Shown in pieces: positions 1 to 8,279 of a stretch of DNA of 53,525 nucleotides (positions within the stretch are counted from its first letter, which is position 1; each line of letters begins with the position of its first letter). The position numbers were made by a program, and so were the translations under genes. Origin of the DNA: an uncultured Oscillospiraceae bacterium (lineage in GTDB: Bacteria; Bacillota; Clostridia; Oscillospirales; Oscillospiraceae); NCBI GenBank assembly GCA_900759385.1, contig CAAEUZ010000003.1, positions 1 through 53,525 on the forward strand, in the 5' to 3' direction. A model generated the notes under the pieces. The model was given only the letters and a program-made list of their open reading frames with translations, was not told where the DNA came from and searched no databases.

Positions 1-52
1 CTTTGCTAATGTGCGATAAAGAAGTAATAGAAGTGTAAAAAATTTTGCCGTT

Positions 53-84
53 CCTATCCGGCACTTAGGGCTGTGTCGGATAGG
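53..84 (-). terminator. Hairpin terminator after recombinase fragment
   Basis: A 12-bp stem (53-64 with 73-84, one G-U pair) closes an 8-base loop. Read on the minus strand it lies just past the stop of the recombinase fragment, and a run of six T follows about eight bases beyond the stem (39-44 on the plus strand are A). The gap between stem and T-run makes it a weak rho-independent terminator. Confidence 0.55.
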
Positions 85-91
85 TCAGGCG

Positions 92-1288
92 TTAGGCTTC
101 CGGCAAGTCTATCTTGCCGACAAAGCTGTAATAAATCTCAATGTCCTGCCTGCGGGTGCCGTTCTCGTCATAGCTGCACTCATGCACGACGATTTTCTCA
201 ATCATTTCCCGCAAGAGGGTGGGGGTCAATTCTTCAAAAGCAAGGTGCTTTCTCACAATCCCCATGAATTTCTCGGCGTTGACGGTGGCGGCCTGCGACT
301 TGGAAAGTTCCTCCTGCAAAGCGGCAGCCCGGTCTTTCAGTTCCCGCTGCTCCTGCTCATAGTCCGCCGACAGCTCCATGAAACGCTCGTCGCTGATTTT
401 GCCGCTTACATTGTCCTCATACAGCCGCTTGATAATGCGGTTCACTTCGGCAATGCGTGTCTGGGCCTGTTCAAGCTGCTTCGTGGCTGCGGCGGTCTTT
501 CTCTTGCCGCCGATTTCGTTCTGCTGGATGAGCAGCTTTACAAAGCGGCTCTCATGCCTGGCGGCGTATTCCGTCACTTGCCGGAGATTGGAAAGCACGC
601 CCGCCGTCAAAAGGTCGGTGCGGATAAAGTGTGCCGTACAGTCACGGGTACGCTTCTTGTAGCTGCCGCAGATATAACAGTCCTGCTTGCGGTTCTTGTT
701 CTGATACCGCTGCTGATACAGCACATGGCCGCAGTCGGCGCAGAACAGCATACCAGAGAACAGCCCCACTTCATCATAGCGGTTCGGGCGTTTTCGCTGC
801 TTGCGTAACTCCTGCACACGCTCCCATGTTTCCGTGTCGATAATCGGCTCATGGTGATTTGGGAAGATAGCCTGCTTCTCGATGGGGTTCTCAACGCTGT
901 GCTTGACCTTGTAAGAGGGCTTCTCCGTCTTGAAGTTTACCAGACAGCCAGTGTACTCCCGGTTTTCCAGCAGATGGACGACGGTGTTTGTCGCCCACTT
1001 GCACTCATAGCCGGGGTGGTAGCGTCGGGTGCTGCCCGTCCTGCGGTATTCCAGCGTCCCCGGCGTGGGGATTTGCTGCTCCGTCAGCATACGGGCAATC
1101 TTGGTCGGGCCATTTCCCGCAAGGCAAAGCTGGTAAATCTGCCGGACAACCGGGGCGGCTTCCTCGTCAACGATATAGTTCTCGTCCTTGTCCATGAGAT
1201 AGCCATAGACTGGCTTGCTGGTTACAGGCTTGCCGCTCATGCCTTTTGCTTTCTTTACTGCCTTGATTTTCTTGCTCGTATCTCTCAC
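92..1288 (-). pseudogene. Large serine recombinase, C-terminal fragment lacking the catalytic domain
   Basis: A 398-codon reading frame from GTG 1288. It carries the Recombinase DNA-binding domain (about residues 20-120), a zinc ribbon (CADCGH and CYICG, about 183-207) and a C-terminal coiled coil (about 255-340). These match TndX/Tn4451-type large serine recombinases. The usual N-terminal resolvase domain with catalytic serine and YxRVS motif is absent. Family-like sequence starts just upstream, where NEW..RDTSKKI is read from about 1306, but the frame meets a TGA some 15 codons further out and nothing resembling a catalytic domain precedes it. The protein could bind DNA but not cut it. The break probably marks insertion of the adjoining element or a deletion. 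A translated DNA-binding-only regulator is possible but less likely. Confidence 0.8.
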
Positions 1289-1306
1289 CAGCCATTCGTT
1301 GGAGAT

Positions 1307-1506
1307 GGACTGTTTGGGAAAGGTATAGACAAACTCGAAAAAACCTAGTAATCATGCGGGTTTGCGGCAAGATGGCTCTCAATGTACCATGCCTTTCACA
1401 TTCAAACAGTACCACAATTTCATATCGTCCGCAAGGGAGATTGACGCTTTTCGCCTCAATCTCCCTTTTTTCGTATCCAGACTAAAAGCAAAGGAGGTTG
1501 AAAGCT
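1307..1506. other. Junction and leader region before parB
   Basis: About 200 bases between the recombinase fragment and parB. It holds short open frames on both strands (about 40 codons on plus from ATG 1353, about 80 on minus ending inside the recombinase fragment) that I do not recognise. It also holds the terminator listed separately and the parB ribosome site (AAGGAGG, 1491-1497). The left edge of the element probably lies here. No clear direct or inverted terminal repeat could be picked out by eye. Confidence 0.4.
1435..1471 (+). terminator. Rho-independent terminator upstream of parB
   Basis: A perfect 10-bp stem GGGAGATTGA / TCAATCTCCC (1435-1444 with 1456-1465) is followed by six T (1466-1471). 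It is a textbook plus-strand terminator, yet it stands 36 bases before the parB start and no plus-strand gene precedes it. It either insulates the element from read-through across the junction or acts as an attenuator in a parB leader. Confidence 0.8.
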
Positions 1507-2406
1507 ATGTCGGATACAGATAAGCAAGGAACTGTTGAACAGGTCGTTCAAATATCTCTTGCGGAGTTGCATCCGTTCAAAGGCTACGGCTCCATGCCGC
1601 GTGGACAGCCTTATCAGGTGAGGGACAATGACCCGGTTATGAAACAGATAGCGGCGACGGTCAGAGAGCGCGGCGTCAGGCAGCCGGGGCTTGTGCGGCC
1701 AGACCCGGAGGGCGGCTACGAAATAGTTTCCGGGCACCGACGCTTCCGCGCGTGTGAGTTAGCTGGTATTGATACGATGCCAGTCATAGTCCGAAACTTG
1801 AGCAACGAGGAGGCTGTCGCAGAGTTGGTGCAGAGTAATATCCAACGCGAAAATGTGCTGCCCAGCGAGCGCGCATGGGCGTACAAGATGTATCTGGAAG
1901 CCGCGAAAAAGTCTGCCGGACGTCCCGCAAAAAATTCGCCGCAAATTGCGGCAAATTTACGGAGCGACGATGAGGTGGCAAAAACGCTCGGTATCAGCGG
2001 CGATACTCTGAGGCGCGTGGCGTCTTTGACCGTACTTGTCCCTGCCCTGCTGGACATGGTAGACGACAAGCAGATTGGCGTATCAACTGCTTATGAGCTT
2101 ACCGCATTGAAAGCAGACGAGCAGGCTCTATTACTAGACGCGATGGACAGCGAGCAGGCTACGCCGTCGCTGTCACAGGCTCAACGGCTGAAACAGTTTT
2201 CTCAGCGCGGCGAGCTGGATGCTGCCGTCATGCGCGCAATCATGTCCGAGGAGAAGAAAGAGGTCGAGCGCGTGACGCTCAAGGGCGATACGCTCCGCAA
2301 GTATTTCCCCGCCTCGTACACGCCGAAGCGCATGGAGGAGACTATCATAAAGCTGCTGGAACAGTGGCAGAAGCAGCAGAAGCGTCGGCGTGAGACCGAA
2401 CGCTAA
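1507..2406 (+). CDS. ParB/RepB/Spo0J-family partition protein
   Basis: A 299-residue protein. The N-terminal ParB/sulfiredoxin fold holds the GHRRFRA motif (GERR-type CTP/nucleotide box) followed by the SNIQREN motif typical of ParB. A central helix-turn-helix (DDEVAKTLGISGDTLRRV) would bind a centromere-like site, and the basic C-terminus probably dimerises. ATG 1507 is preferred over TTG 1498 because AAGGAGG ends nine bases before it. It opens the plus-strand series of replication and conjugation genes. In this element class ParB is thought to aid maintenance of the excised circle. No ParA is seen nearby, so it may act alone or in regulation. No perfect parS site was recognised. Confidence 0.9.
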   Translation: MSDTDKQGTVEQVVQISLAELHPFKGYGSMPRGQPYQVRDNDPVMKQIAATVRERGVRQPGLVRPDPEGGYEIVSGHRRFRACELAGIDTMPVIVRNLSNEEAVAELVQSNIQRENVLPSERAWAYKMYLEAAKKSAGRPAKNSPQIAANLRSDDEVAKTLGISGDTLRRVASLTVLVPALLDMVDDKQIGVSTAYELTALKADEQALLLDAMDSEQATPSLSQAQRLKQFSQRGELDAAVMRAIMSEEKKEVERVTLKGDTLRKYFPASYTPKRMEETIIKLLEQWQKQQKRRRETER

Positions 2407-2462
2407 ATTTAATATTGAAGGACTAAGCTGGACAGATTTCTGCTCGGCTTTTTTCATTGGGG

Positions 2463-3068
2463 GTGAAAATATCGTATCATTACAAACCTGTTGACGTGGC
2501 CTGCGAATACTGCGTCAATAGCCGCAGGCGTAAATGCCGCATTATGGGCTGCCCGTGGCTCGCTGAGCGCATTGAAGCTGGCGTAGTCAGCTACGCCTCT
2601 GCCGTGCGCGAGCTGTTCGGCGGCGTCGCGGATGAAGCCTTTATAAAGCGCCTGGGCTCACTTGTGCTGCACTTTCGCGGCTCGTTCTGGCTCGACCGCG
2701 AGCACGAATTTAATACCCGCCTGCTGCTGCGAAGCGTGGGCTATGAAGCGTGGAGAAATCCGCGCTTTTTTGCTGTACTCTACCTGTTCGGCTCCAACCG
2801 CGCATTGCTCAAACGGGTGTGGAACGCCTGTCTGCCGGGCGGGTTTGAGCCGGGCTTCCTAATCACGCGCGGCGTGTCTGCACACGACTACACGCTCATC
2901 CAGGCGGCAAAAGCCATCTCCGGCTGCGGCTCCGGGCTGGAGCTTGAGGATTTGGCTGACGCCGAGGTTGTTGACGATGAGGCCTTTCGGCTCATTGTGA
3001 ACGCCATGCTCATAGCCAACTATGGCCCCGACGTTTTGAAGCTCGGCGGCACTGAAATTACATACTAA
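2463..3068 (+). CDS. Conserved element protein downstream of parB, function unknown
   Basis: About 201 residues, soluble and acidic. An N-terminal Cys cluster (CEYC, CRIMGCPW, about residues 12-32) could bind a metal. I recall similar proteins (M-K-I-S-Y-start, early Cys cluster, SFW and HDYT blocks) directly after parB in other clostridial conjugative elements (DUF6329-like, from memory, unverified). A TTG at 2457 is also in frame. GTG 2463 is chosen because the family starts with K-I-S-Y, but neither start has a good ribosome site. It lies 56 bases after parB, so co-expression is likely. A nucleic-acid-binding role is a guess only. Confidence 0.7.
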   Translation: MKISYHYKPVDVACEYCVNSRRRKCRIMGCPWLAERIEAGVVSYASAVRELFGGVADEAFIKRLGSLVLHFRGSFWLDREHEFNTRLLLRSVGYEAWRNPRFFAVLYLFGSNRALLKRVWNACLPGGFEPGFLITRGVSAHDYTLIQAAKAISGCGSGLELEDLADAEVVDDEAFRLIVNAMLIANYGPDVLKLGGTEITY

Positions 3069-3111
3069 CGCCTCGCGCCGTCCGCGCGGGCGGCGAAGGA
3101 GACGAAGATAA

Positions 3112-3966
3112 ATGTCTGAGATTTTCAGGATAGAAAAGCGCAGCGACTTCACCATAGTCCGCAACGGCCTGCTGCGAGACAAGACCATGAGCCTCAAGGC
3201 CAAGGGGCTGCTTATAACGATGCTCTCGAAGCCCGATGGGTGGGACTACACCCTCAACGGGCTCCAGACCATCCTGCTCGAGGGTCGGGACGCCATTGCC
3301 TCCGGGCTTACTGAGCTGGAGCGACACGGATACCTCGTGCGGCGCAAGACCCGCGACAGGTTTGGGCGCTTTACCGACGTGGAGTACATCATCTATGAGT
3401 ACCCGGTAACGTCAGAGCCAGATTCGGCTGAGCCTGTTACGGCTTATCCAGAACCGGAAAACCCGGAAACGGATGAGCCGCTTTCGGAAAACCCGACGGA
3501 ATTAAATAAAGATATAAACAAGAAAAGAAATAATCAAGAAACCACTCAAGCAAGTATCGATTCCATTCATTCCGAGCCGCCGAAGCGAATCGAAGATGAA
3601 GAGATTTGGCGTGAGATTATTACTGAGAATCTCGAATCGGACTACGTCCGCGAGCAGAGCGTTGTTGACGCGGGAATCATTGACGACATCGTTGAGCTGA
3701 TGGTTGAAACCGTCTGTTCCACGCGTGAGTACATCCGCGTCGGCAAGGAGGACAGACCCGCCGCCGTGGTCAAGTCGCGGCTGCTCAAGCTCGAGAGGAA
3801 GCACCTTGAATATGTCCTCTGGTGTTTCCGCAGAAACACGACGGAGGTGCGCAACATCCGTGCCTACCTGTTGACCACGCTATACAATTCGTACTTCTCG
3901 GCAAATAGCGGCACGATGGCGCAAGTCCAACATGACCTGTACGGCAAAGGAGGTGATGCGACGTAA
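3112..3966 (+). CDS. Winged-helix replication-initiator-like protein (DUF6017-like)
   Basis: A 284-residue protein. Residues about 10-85 form the winged-helix N-domain of RepA_N/phage replisome-organiser proteins (FTIVRNG..L..K.MSLKAKGLL, then a DGWDYTLNGL block and LTELERHGYLVR). A polar Pro/Glu/Asn linker follows (about 100-160), then a helical C-domain seen in DUF6017-type element proteins. Ribosome site AAGGAG stands ten bases before ATG 3112. Position after parB suggests a role in replication or stability of the excised circle. The family is assigned from recall of the N-domain pattern, and an origin was not identified. Confidence 0.75.
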   Translation: MSEIFRIEKRSDFTIVRNGLLRDKTMSLKAKGLLITMLSKPDGWDYTLNGLQTILLEGRDAIASGLTELERHGYLVRRKTRDRFGRFTDVEYIIYEYPVTSEPDSAEPVTAYPEPENPETDEPLSENPTELNKDINKKRNNQETTQASIDSIHSEPPKRIEDEEIWREIITENLESDYVREQSVVDAGIIDDIVELMVETVCSTREYIRVGKEDRPAAVVKSRLLKLERKHLEYVLWCFRRNTTEVRNIRAYLLTTLYNSYFSANSGTMAQVQHDLYGKGGDAT

Positions 3967-4044
3967 GAATCCATTTGCGCCAACTGGTGGTTCCACCTTA
4001 GTCAGCGGCCCGCACTCTGGACAAAATTTCAGGAGGTTTGAAAA

Positions 4045-4578
4045 GTGAAAAACAAAAACTCGAAGAAAGAGACGTACAAGAAAATTGGCATCGGCGCGGC
4101 TATCGTCGTTGTGCTTGCAATCATTATCCTGCTGCTTCTCAGGAGCTGCGGCGGGCCGGTTGACGAGCCCGGCGGCATTGAGTTTGACCCCTCTGCGACC
4201 GCTGGCGGCTGGGACGAGGCAGACCTCTACGCCATCCGCGACAGCCTCAACGAGAAGGTCGAGGAGGGCATGATTAACATCAGCATGAACACCTCGCCTG
4301 TGTTCTCGGACGGTGAATCCGAGGGCAGCCTCATGATTGTGAACGAGGACATAAACCGCTACCCCATCAGCGTCGAGATAACCCGCAACGACAACGGCGA
4401 GGTAATTTACACCTCGAAGGCGGTGCCGGTCGGCTCGAAGATTGAGAGCGACAAACTCGACGTTGACCTCGACGCCGGTACATACGAGTGCACCGCGATG
4501 TTTTTTAACCTTGACCCCGACACCGGCGACAAGCTCGGCAGCGCGGGCGTCGTAATTGAACTTACCGTCCTTGAGTGA
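4045..4578 (+). CDS. Single-pass membrane protein of unknown function
   Basis: A 177-residue protein: basic cytoplasmic start, one membrane helix (about residues 13-34, IGIGAAIVVVLAIIILLLL), then an extracellular part with a predicted beta-rich domain (about 75-175). GTG 4045 follows AGGAGG by about eight bases. The LRSCGG sequence sits right after the membrane segment, so this is a membrane anchor and not a cleaved lipoprotein. It precedes three secreted proteins and may belong to the same transcript. I do not recognise a family. An extracellular partner for those proteins is inference from position. Confidence 0.65.
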   Translation: MKNKNSKKETYKKIGIGAAIVVVLAIIILLLLRSCGGPVDEPGGIEFDPSATAGGWDEADLYAIRDSLNEKVEEGMINISMNTSPVFSDGESEGSLMIVNEDINRYPISVEITRNDNGEVIYTSKAVPVGSKIESDKLDVDLDAGTYECTAMFFNLDPDTGDKLGSAGVVIELTVLE

Positions 4579-4608
4579 CGGAATCTAAAATTTTTGGAGG
4601 TATTTCAC

Positions 4609-5241
4609 ATGACCAAAACTCTGCGTAAACCCGTGACCATGCTGCTCGCGCTTTGCATGGTGTTCACTCTTGCCGTCGGTGCGTGCGCCGACGACATCAC
4701 GTCCAGCGGCGGCAGCGCCACCAGTCCCGTCAACCTGACCACGACCAACGAGGGCATAGGCGACGGCGGTGAAAGCGGCGAGACTACGCCGACCCGCATG
4801 AGCGTCACCGTGCCGACCGCCCTCCCGATGGCCATGAGCGATGACGGCACTGTTGTGACCGCGAGCGACTGCAAGATAACCAACAACTCCTACGGCGCGG
4901 TCCGTGTCCGCAGCGTGAGCATCAGCGCTGCCGAGGGCTGGAACCTCACCGCTTTCGGCGACAAGTCCAGCCTTGCCGGCGAGAAGGTTGACTCCAACAA
5001 GCTCGGCTTCGCCATGAGCATCGGCGGCGGCGCTCAGGTTGCCACCGCTTCCAACGAGGCCACCCAGAGCCTTATCACCGCGCCTATTGACGGCTGCTAC
5101 ATGACCGGTGTTGGCGACAGCACCCGCAACAGCGTAGCTGTTGCCTACTCTGCCATCGTCACCCCGCTTTCCAACGTTGTTGAGAACGCGAATGTCGCCA
5201 ACGTCGTGTTCGTGATTGAGTGGGACGACGTGACCGAGTGA
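4609..5241 (+). CDS. Secreted beta-domain protein, paralog 1 of 3
   Basis: A 210-residue protein with a Sec signal peptide (MTKTLRKPVTMLLALCMVFT..., cleavage near ACA-DD) and a Ser/Gly/Thr linker. The C-terminal domain has the pattern VTVPTALP / DGTVVTASD / ITNNS.GAVRV / KVDSNKLGFA / VVFVIEW. The next two genes carry the same pattern, so the three are tandem paralogs. ATG 4609 is used because GGAGG ends nine bases before it, not the in-frame TTG 4594. There is no membrane anchor, LPXTG or SLH module. The domain resembles the beta-rich exported domains of WxL- or camelysin-like proteins only loosely, and function is unknown. Confidence 0.75.
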   Translation: MTKTLRKPVTMLLALCMVFTLAVGACADDITSSGGSATSPVNLTTTNEGIGDGGESGETTPTRMSVTVPTALPMAMSDDGTVVTASDCKITNNSYGAVRVRSVSISAAEGWNLTAFGDKSSLAGEKVDSNKLGFAMSIGGGAQVATASNEATQSLITAPIDGCYMTGVGDSTRNSVAVAYSAIVTPLSNVVENANVANVVFVIEWDDVTE

Positions 5242-5253
5242 GACGCTTAAACC

Positions 5254-5273
5254 GGGGCGGCGAAAGCCGCCCC
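5254..5273 (+). other. GAAA-tetraloop hairpin between paralogs
   Basis: A perfect 8-bp stem GGGGCGGC / GCCGCCCC closed by a GAAA tetraloop, between the stop of paralog 1 and the ribosome site of paralog 2. There is no T-run, so it is more likely an mRNA-stability or processing element that sets relative expression than a full terminator. Confidence 0.6.
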
Positions 5274-5299
5274 AAACTCTTTGAAAGGAGGCTCCAAAC

Positions 5300-5797
5300 T
5301 TGAAAGCTAAACGCATAGGCGCGCTGGCGCTTGCCCTCGCGCTCTGCCTCTCGCTCGGCGCGTTTGCGGACACGAGCACCACGGCGACGGTGCCGGTCAC
5401 GCTCACGGTGGACAACGAGTACAGGGCGGTGAACGTCATCGTCCCGGCGTCGCTGCCCATCCACGTCATAAACGGCACCGTGGTCACTGCGGACAACGCG
5501 AAGGTCACGAACAACTCAATCAACGGCGCAGTGCGCGTCACTGGCGTCGAGGTCACGGACGGCGCGTATAAGGTCGGAAACTACAACAGCTTCAGCGGCG
5601 CGCACCGTGTGGCGCTGAAGATTAACGGCTGTGCCACCACCGGTGCTGGTAAGCTCGCCATCAACAGCACGGGCTTCCCGGTCATCCAGCCGCAGAGCGA
5701 CATGGCGCTTGAATACTTCGCCAAGATAAGCGCCGATGCCCCGAACAGCGAAAACGTGAACGCGCTCAATGTCGTGTTCACCATCTCCATCGTCTAA
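5300..5797 (+). CDS. Secreted beta-domain protein, paralog 2 of 3
   Basis: A 165-residue protein, almost only signal peptide (first ~23 residues, cut after GAFA) plus one copy of the domain shared with its neighbours: VIVPASLPIHV, GTVVTADNAKVTNNS, GAVRVTGVEV, then NVVFTISIV. TTG 5300 is the only plausible start, with AAAGGAGG nine bases upstream. It is the minimal member of the tandem family and could be a subunit that packs with the longer paralogs. The assembly idea is inference. Confidence 0.75.
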   Translation: MKAKRIGALALALALCLSLGAFADTSTTATVPVTLTVDNEYRAVNVIVPASLPIHVINGTVVTADNAKVTNNSINGAVRVTGVEVTDGAYKVGNYNSFSGAHRVALKINGCATTGAGKLAINSTGFPVIQPQSDMALEYFAKISADAPNSENVNALNVVFTISIV

Positions 5798-5814
5798 TTA
5801 GGAGGAAGAATCAT

Positions 5815-7395
5815 ATGAAAAAACGTTTAGTATCCCTGCTGCTCGTCTTTGTGCTCGCGCTCACGCTCGTGCCGAGCGCGTTTGCGGACACTTCGGACTG
5901 CGGCCTGGCGGGCTGCACCTGTTCCGGGCACTGCTCTTACGCATATTACAACTACCGCCCCAATGACGAAGATACCCACTTTTACGGCGTCTACTGCACC
6001 GGCTGCGGCATTGGCGGTGGCGTAGTCCTTGAGGGCTCGCACACCTTCTCCGGCAACACCTGCACGCTCTGCGGCTACACTAAGAGTGGCGGCGGTGGCG
6101 GCTGGGAGCCGGATTACTGCTACCACGACTGGACGTACCGCGAATGGGACGGCTGCTACTGGTATGAGTTCTGCGAGGACTGCGGCGACCTGGTAGACAT
6201 GGGTGTCAGCCACGGCGTAACCGTATATGACGACTGGGAGTATTACAACCGAAGCGAGCACCGCCGCTACGCCTACTGCCGCGACTGCGGCGAGGGCGAG
6301 TACGAGTACGCCCGCCACTCCACCCGTGAGCAGTATGAGCAGTACACTTCCAGCCAGCACCGCGTTGTGGACTATTGCTCCACCTGCGGCAGCAACGTCG
6401 GCAGTACCACTTACGAGAGTCACAACTTCAGCTATGGAAGCTGGCAAAACTACTCTACCAGCCAGCATCGCAGAACCAAGACCTGCCGCGACTGCGGTTA
6501 CAGCAGCTACGACTACGCGAATCACAGCTATTCTTACGGTAGCTGGACGAACAGCTCCGACACACAGCACCGGCGCACTAAGACTTGCTCCACCTGCGGT
6601 TACAGCACCTACGACTACGCGAGCCACAGCTTCAGCTATGGCAACTGGCAGAACTACAGTGACACCCAGCATCGCCGTACCAAGTCCTGCTCCTGCGGCT
6701 ACTCCACTTACGAGTACGCCGGCCACGAGGACGGCAACGGCGACGGCCTCTGCGACGGCTGCTCCAAGGAGCTGACCGTCTATGTAGATGTGACGCTCGA
6801 CGCCTGCGGCGGCGTGCTTGAGGATGAAAGCGTAACCGTCATTTTCGGTAACACTTACGGCGAGCTGCCAGAGCCGACCCGCGAGGGATACACCTTCGAC
6901 GGCTGGTACACCGAGAAAGACGGCGGCGAGCTGGTCGAGGCCGGCACTGAGGTCAGCGACAAGACCGCGCACACCCTCTATGCTCACTGGACGCTCACTA
7001 AGGTGTTCTCGGTCACGGTTCCTGCGAGTCTACCCCTCGCCGTCACGGAGGACGGCGTGGTCACGTCCAGCACAGACGCCGCTATTGCTAACAACTCCAC
7101 TTGCGATGTGCGCGTGACCGGCATTAGCCTGCGCACCGAGAACGGCTGGACGCTCGTGCCGTTTGAGTACAACATGGCGGGTGCAAAGGTGGACAGCAAG
7201 CTCATAGGGTTTGCGATTGGCAATGTTGCTTCTACTGCCGAGGGCGACAGCGAATCCCTCGCCCTCACCGGTGACTGGAGCATAGACGCGGGCAGTACAC
7301 TCCCGCTGGATTACGATGCGAACGTCTCGGCGACCTCTGTTGGCATAAACGAACAGGTGCTTACGGTGGTGTTCGTGGTGGAGGAAGTGAACTGA
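5815..7395 (+). CDS. Secreted protein with His/Cys repeats, InlB-type repeat and shared C-domain, paralog 3 of 3
   Basis: A 526-residue protein. A signal peptide (cut after SAFA) is followed by about 270 residues of tandem units of roughly 33 residues, each with H.(F/Y)SYG.W, QHRRTK(T/S)C and C.(D/T)CGYS motifs. The regular CxxC pairs and His suggest metal binding or disulfide structure. Next comes one Listeria-Bacteroides (Flg_new/InlB-B) repeat (about 320-392, with EGYTFDGWYTEKDGG). The C-terminal domain (about 395-526) is shared with the two preceding genes (VTVPASLPLAV, IANNS, VDSKLIGFAIG, VVFVVEE). TAGGAGG lies nine bases before ATG 5815. Its stop overlaps the next start (TGATG), tying it to the transfer operon. 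An adhesin or mating-surface role is inferred. Confidence 0.75.
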   Translation: MKKRLVSLLLVFVLALTLVPSAFADTSDCGLAGCTCSGHCSYAYYNYRPNDEDTHFYGVYCTGCGIGGGVVLEGSHTFSGNTCTLCGYTKSGGGGGWEPDYCYHDWTYREWDGCYWYEFCEDCGDLVDMGVSHGVTVYDDWEYYNRSEHRRYAYCRDCGEGEYEYARHSTREQYEQYTSSQHRVVDYCSTCGSNVGSTTYESHNFSYGSWQNYSTSQHRRTKTCRDCGYSSYDYANHSYSYGSWTNSSDTQHRRTKTCSTCGYSTYDYASHSFSYGNWQNYSDTQHRRTKSCSCGYSTYEYAGHEDGNGDGLCDGCSKELTVYVDVTLDACGGVLEDESVTVIFGNTYGELPEPTREGYTFDGWYTEKDGGELVEAGTEVSDKTAHTLYAHWTLTKVFSVTVPASLPLAVTEDGVVTSSTDAAIANNSTCDVRVTGISLRTENGWTLVPFEYNMAGAKVDSKLIGFAIGNVASTAEGDSESLALTGDWSIDAGSTLPLDYDANVSATSVGINEQVLTVVFVVEEVN

Positions 7396-7796
7396 TGGAA
7401 GTGTTGCTGGTCGAGCCGGGCAAGGAGGCACGGATTGCCGAGATCGGCAACGACCTCAAGTCCTTGCAGGCCGCAGTCGGCGGCTATATTGAAGCCATCT
7501 ACCCTTTTGATGACCCCGTCGCCCTCGTCTGCAACGACGAGGGTAAAATTATGCAGATGCCGCTTAACCGCGCGCTGCGCGGCGAGGACGGCAAAATCTA
7601 CGACGCCATCGCTGGCCCATTCTTTATCTGCGGGCTCGGTGAGGACGACTTCTGCTCTCTGCCAAAAGGCCTGCAGGCCAAGTACCTTGAGAAATTCCGC
7701 TGGCCGGAGAAGTTCCTCACCGTTGGCGGCAACCTCGTCGCTGTGCAGGATAAGCCGCGCGAGAGTACGCACAAGCAGCCAACTCAGGAGCGCTAA
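7395..7796 (+). CDS. DUF3846-like protein
   Basis: A 133-residue soluble protein. The pattern VLLVEPGKEARIAEIG, GGYIEAIYPFDDPVALVCNDEGK, PLNRALR..DGKIYD, IAGPFFICG and FRWPEKF fits DUF3846, common in Firmicute conjugative elements and of unknown function. ATG 7395 overlaps the upstream TGA by one base, so translation is probably coupled to the secreted protein before it. It leads directly into pcfB and virD4. Confidence 0.8.
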   Translation: MEVLLVEPGKEARIAEIGNDLKSLQAAVGGYIEAIYPFDDPVALVCNDEGKIMQMPLNRALRGEDGKIYDAIAGPFFICGLGEDDFCSLPKGLQAKYLEKFRWPEKFLTVGGNLVAVQDKPRESTHKQPTQER

Positions 7797-7811
7797 CGTG
7801 GAGGTGAGCCA

Positions 7812-8279
7812 ATGCAGGAGGAGGTTGAACAGCGGACACTGACACTTGTAATTAACGGCACGAAGTTCTCGGGGCGGGTGCTTAAGAATGCCGTCTCCAA
7901 GTTCGTGGCCTTTTGCCGCAACCAGAAGGCTAAGAAGGTAAACGTGCATCCAAAGGGCAAACAGTCTGTGAAGCAGCTCACGCGGCAGGGTCAGGGCGTC
8001 AACACGATGGAAATTGACGACGAGAATCTCCGGCAGTTTGAGCGCATCGCGCGCAAGTACGGCGTGGACTACGCTGTGAGGCGGGATACCTCGGCAGATA
8101 CCCCGCGCTTTCTCGTGTTCTTTAAGGGGCGCGACGCAGACGCAATCATGGCAGCGCTCAAGGAGTTCTCGAGCGCAAAAGAGCGCAAAAGCGAGCGCCC
8201 GTCGCTGCTGCAAAAACTGCGGGATATAGTGCCGGTCGTGGGCGCGCAAAAGGAGCGTCACAAGGAGCTTGAGCGATGA
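7812..8279 (+). CDS. PcfB-family (DUF3801) coupling-protein accessory factor
   Basis: A 155-residue protein. The core (VNTMEIDDENLRQFERIARKYGVDYAVRRD..., FLVFFKGRDADAIMAALKEF) is the PcfB/DUF3801 pattern. In pCF10, PcfB assists the VirD4-like coupling ATPase PcfC. Here it sits immediately before the virD4-like gene, and the two overlap as ATGA (8276-8279). The basic C-terminal tail may contact DNA or the coupling protein. AGGAGGTTG-like ribosome sites around 7800 precede ATG 7812. Confidence 0.85.
   Translation: MQEEVEQRTLTLVINGTKFSGRVLKNAVSKFVAFCRNQKAKKVNVHPKGKQSVKQLTRQGQGVNTMEIDDENLRQFERIARKYGVDYAVRRDTSADTPRFLVFFKGRDADAIMAALKEFSSAKERKSERPSLLQKLRDIVPVVGAQKERHKELER

Noticed and set aside
1353..1484. 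Short plus-strand frame (about 43 codons) before parB
   Set aside because: No ribosome site, it runs through the terminator hairpin and its product is not recognised.
6100..6765. Regular repeats that might be taken for a CRISPR array
   Set aside because: Repeats of about 100 bases are in frame and code for the His/Cys units; spacing and divergence are those of protein repeats, with no spacers or cas genes.
4585..8261. Long minus-strand open frames (up to about 390 codons) opposite the secreted paralogs and the genes after them
   Set aside because: They mirror high-GC coding on the plus strand, have no ribosome sites or recognisable domains, and the plus-strand genes have clear families and signal peptides.
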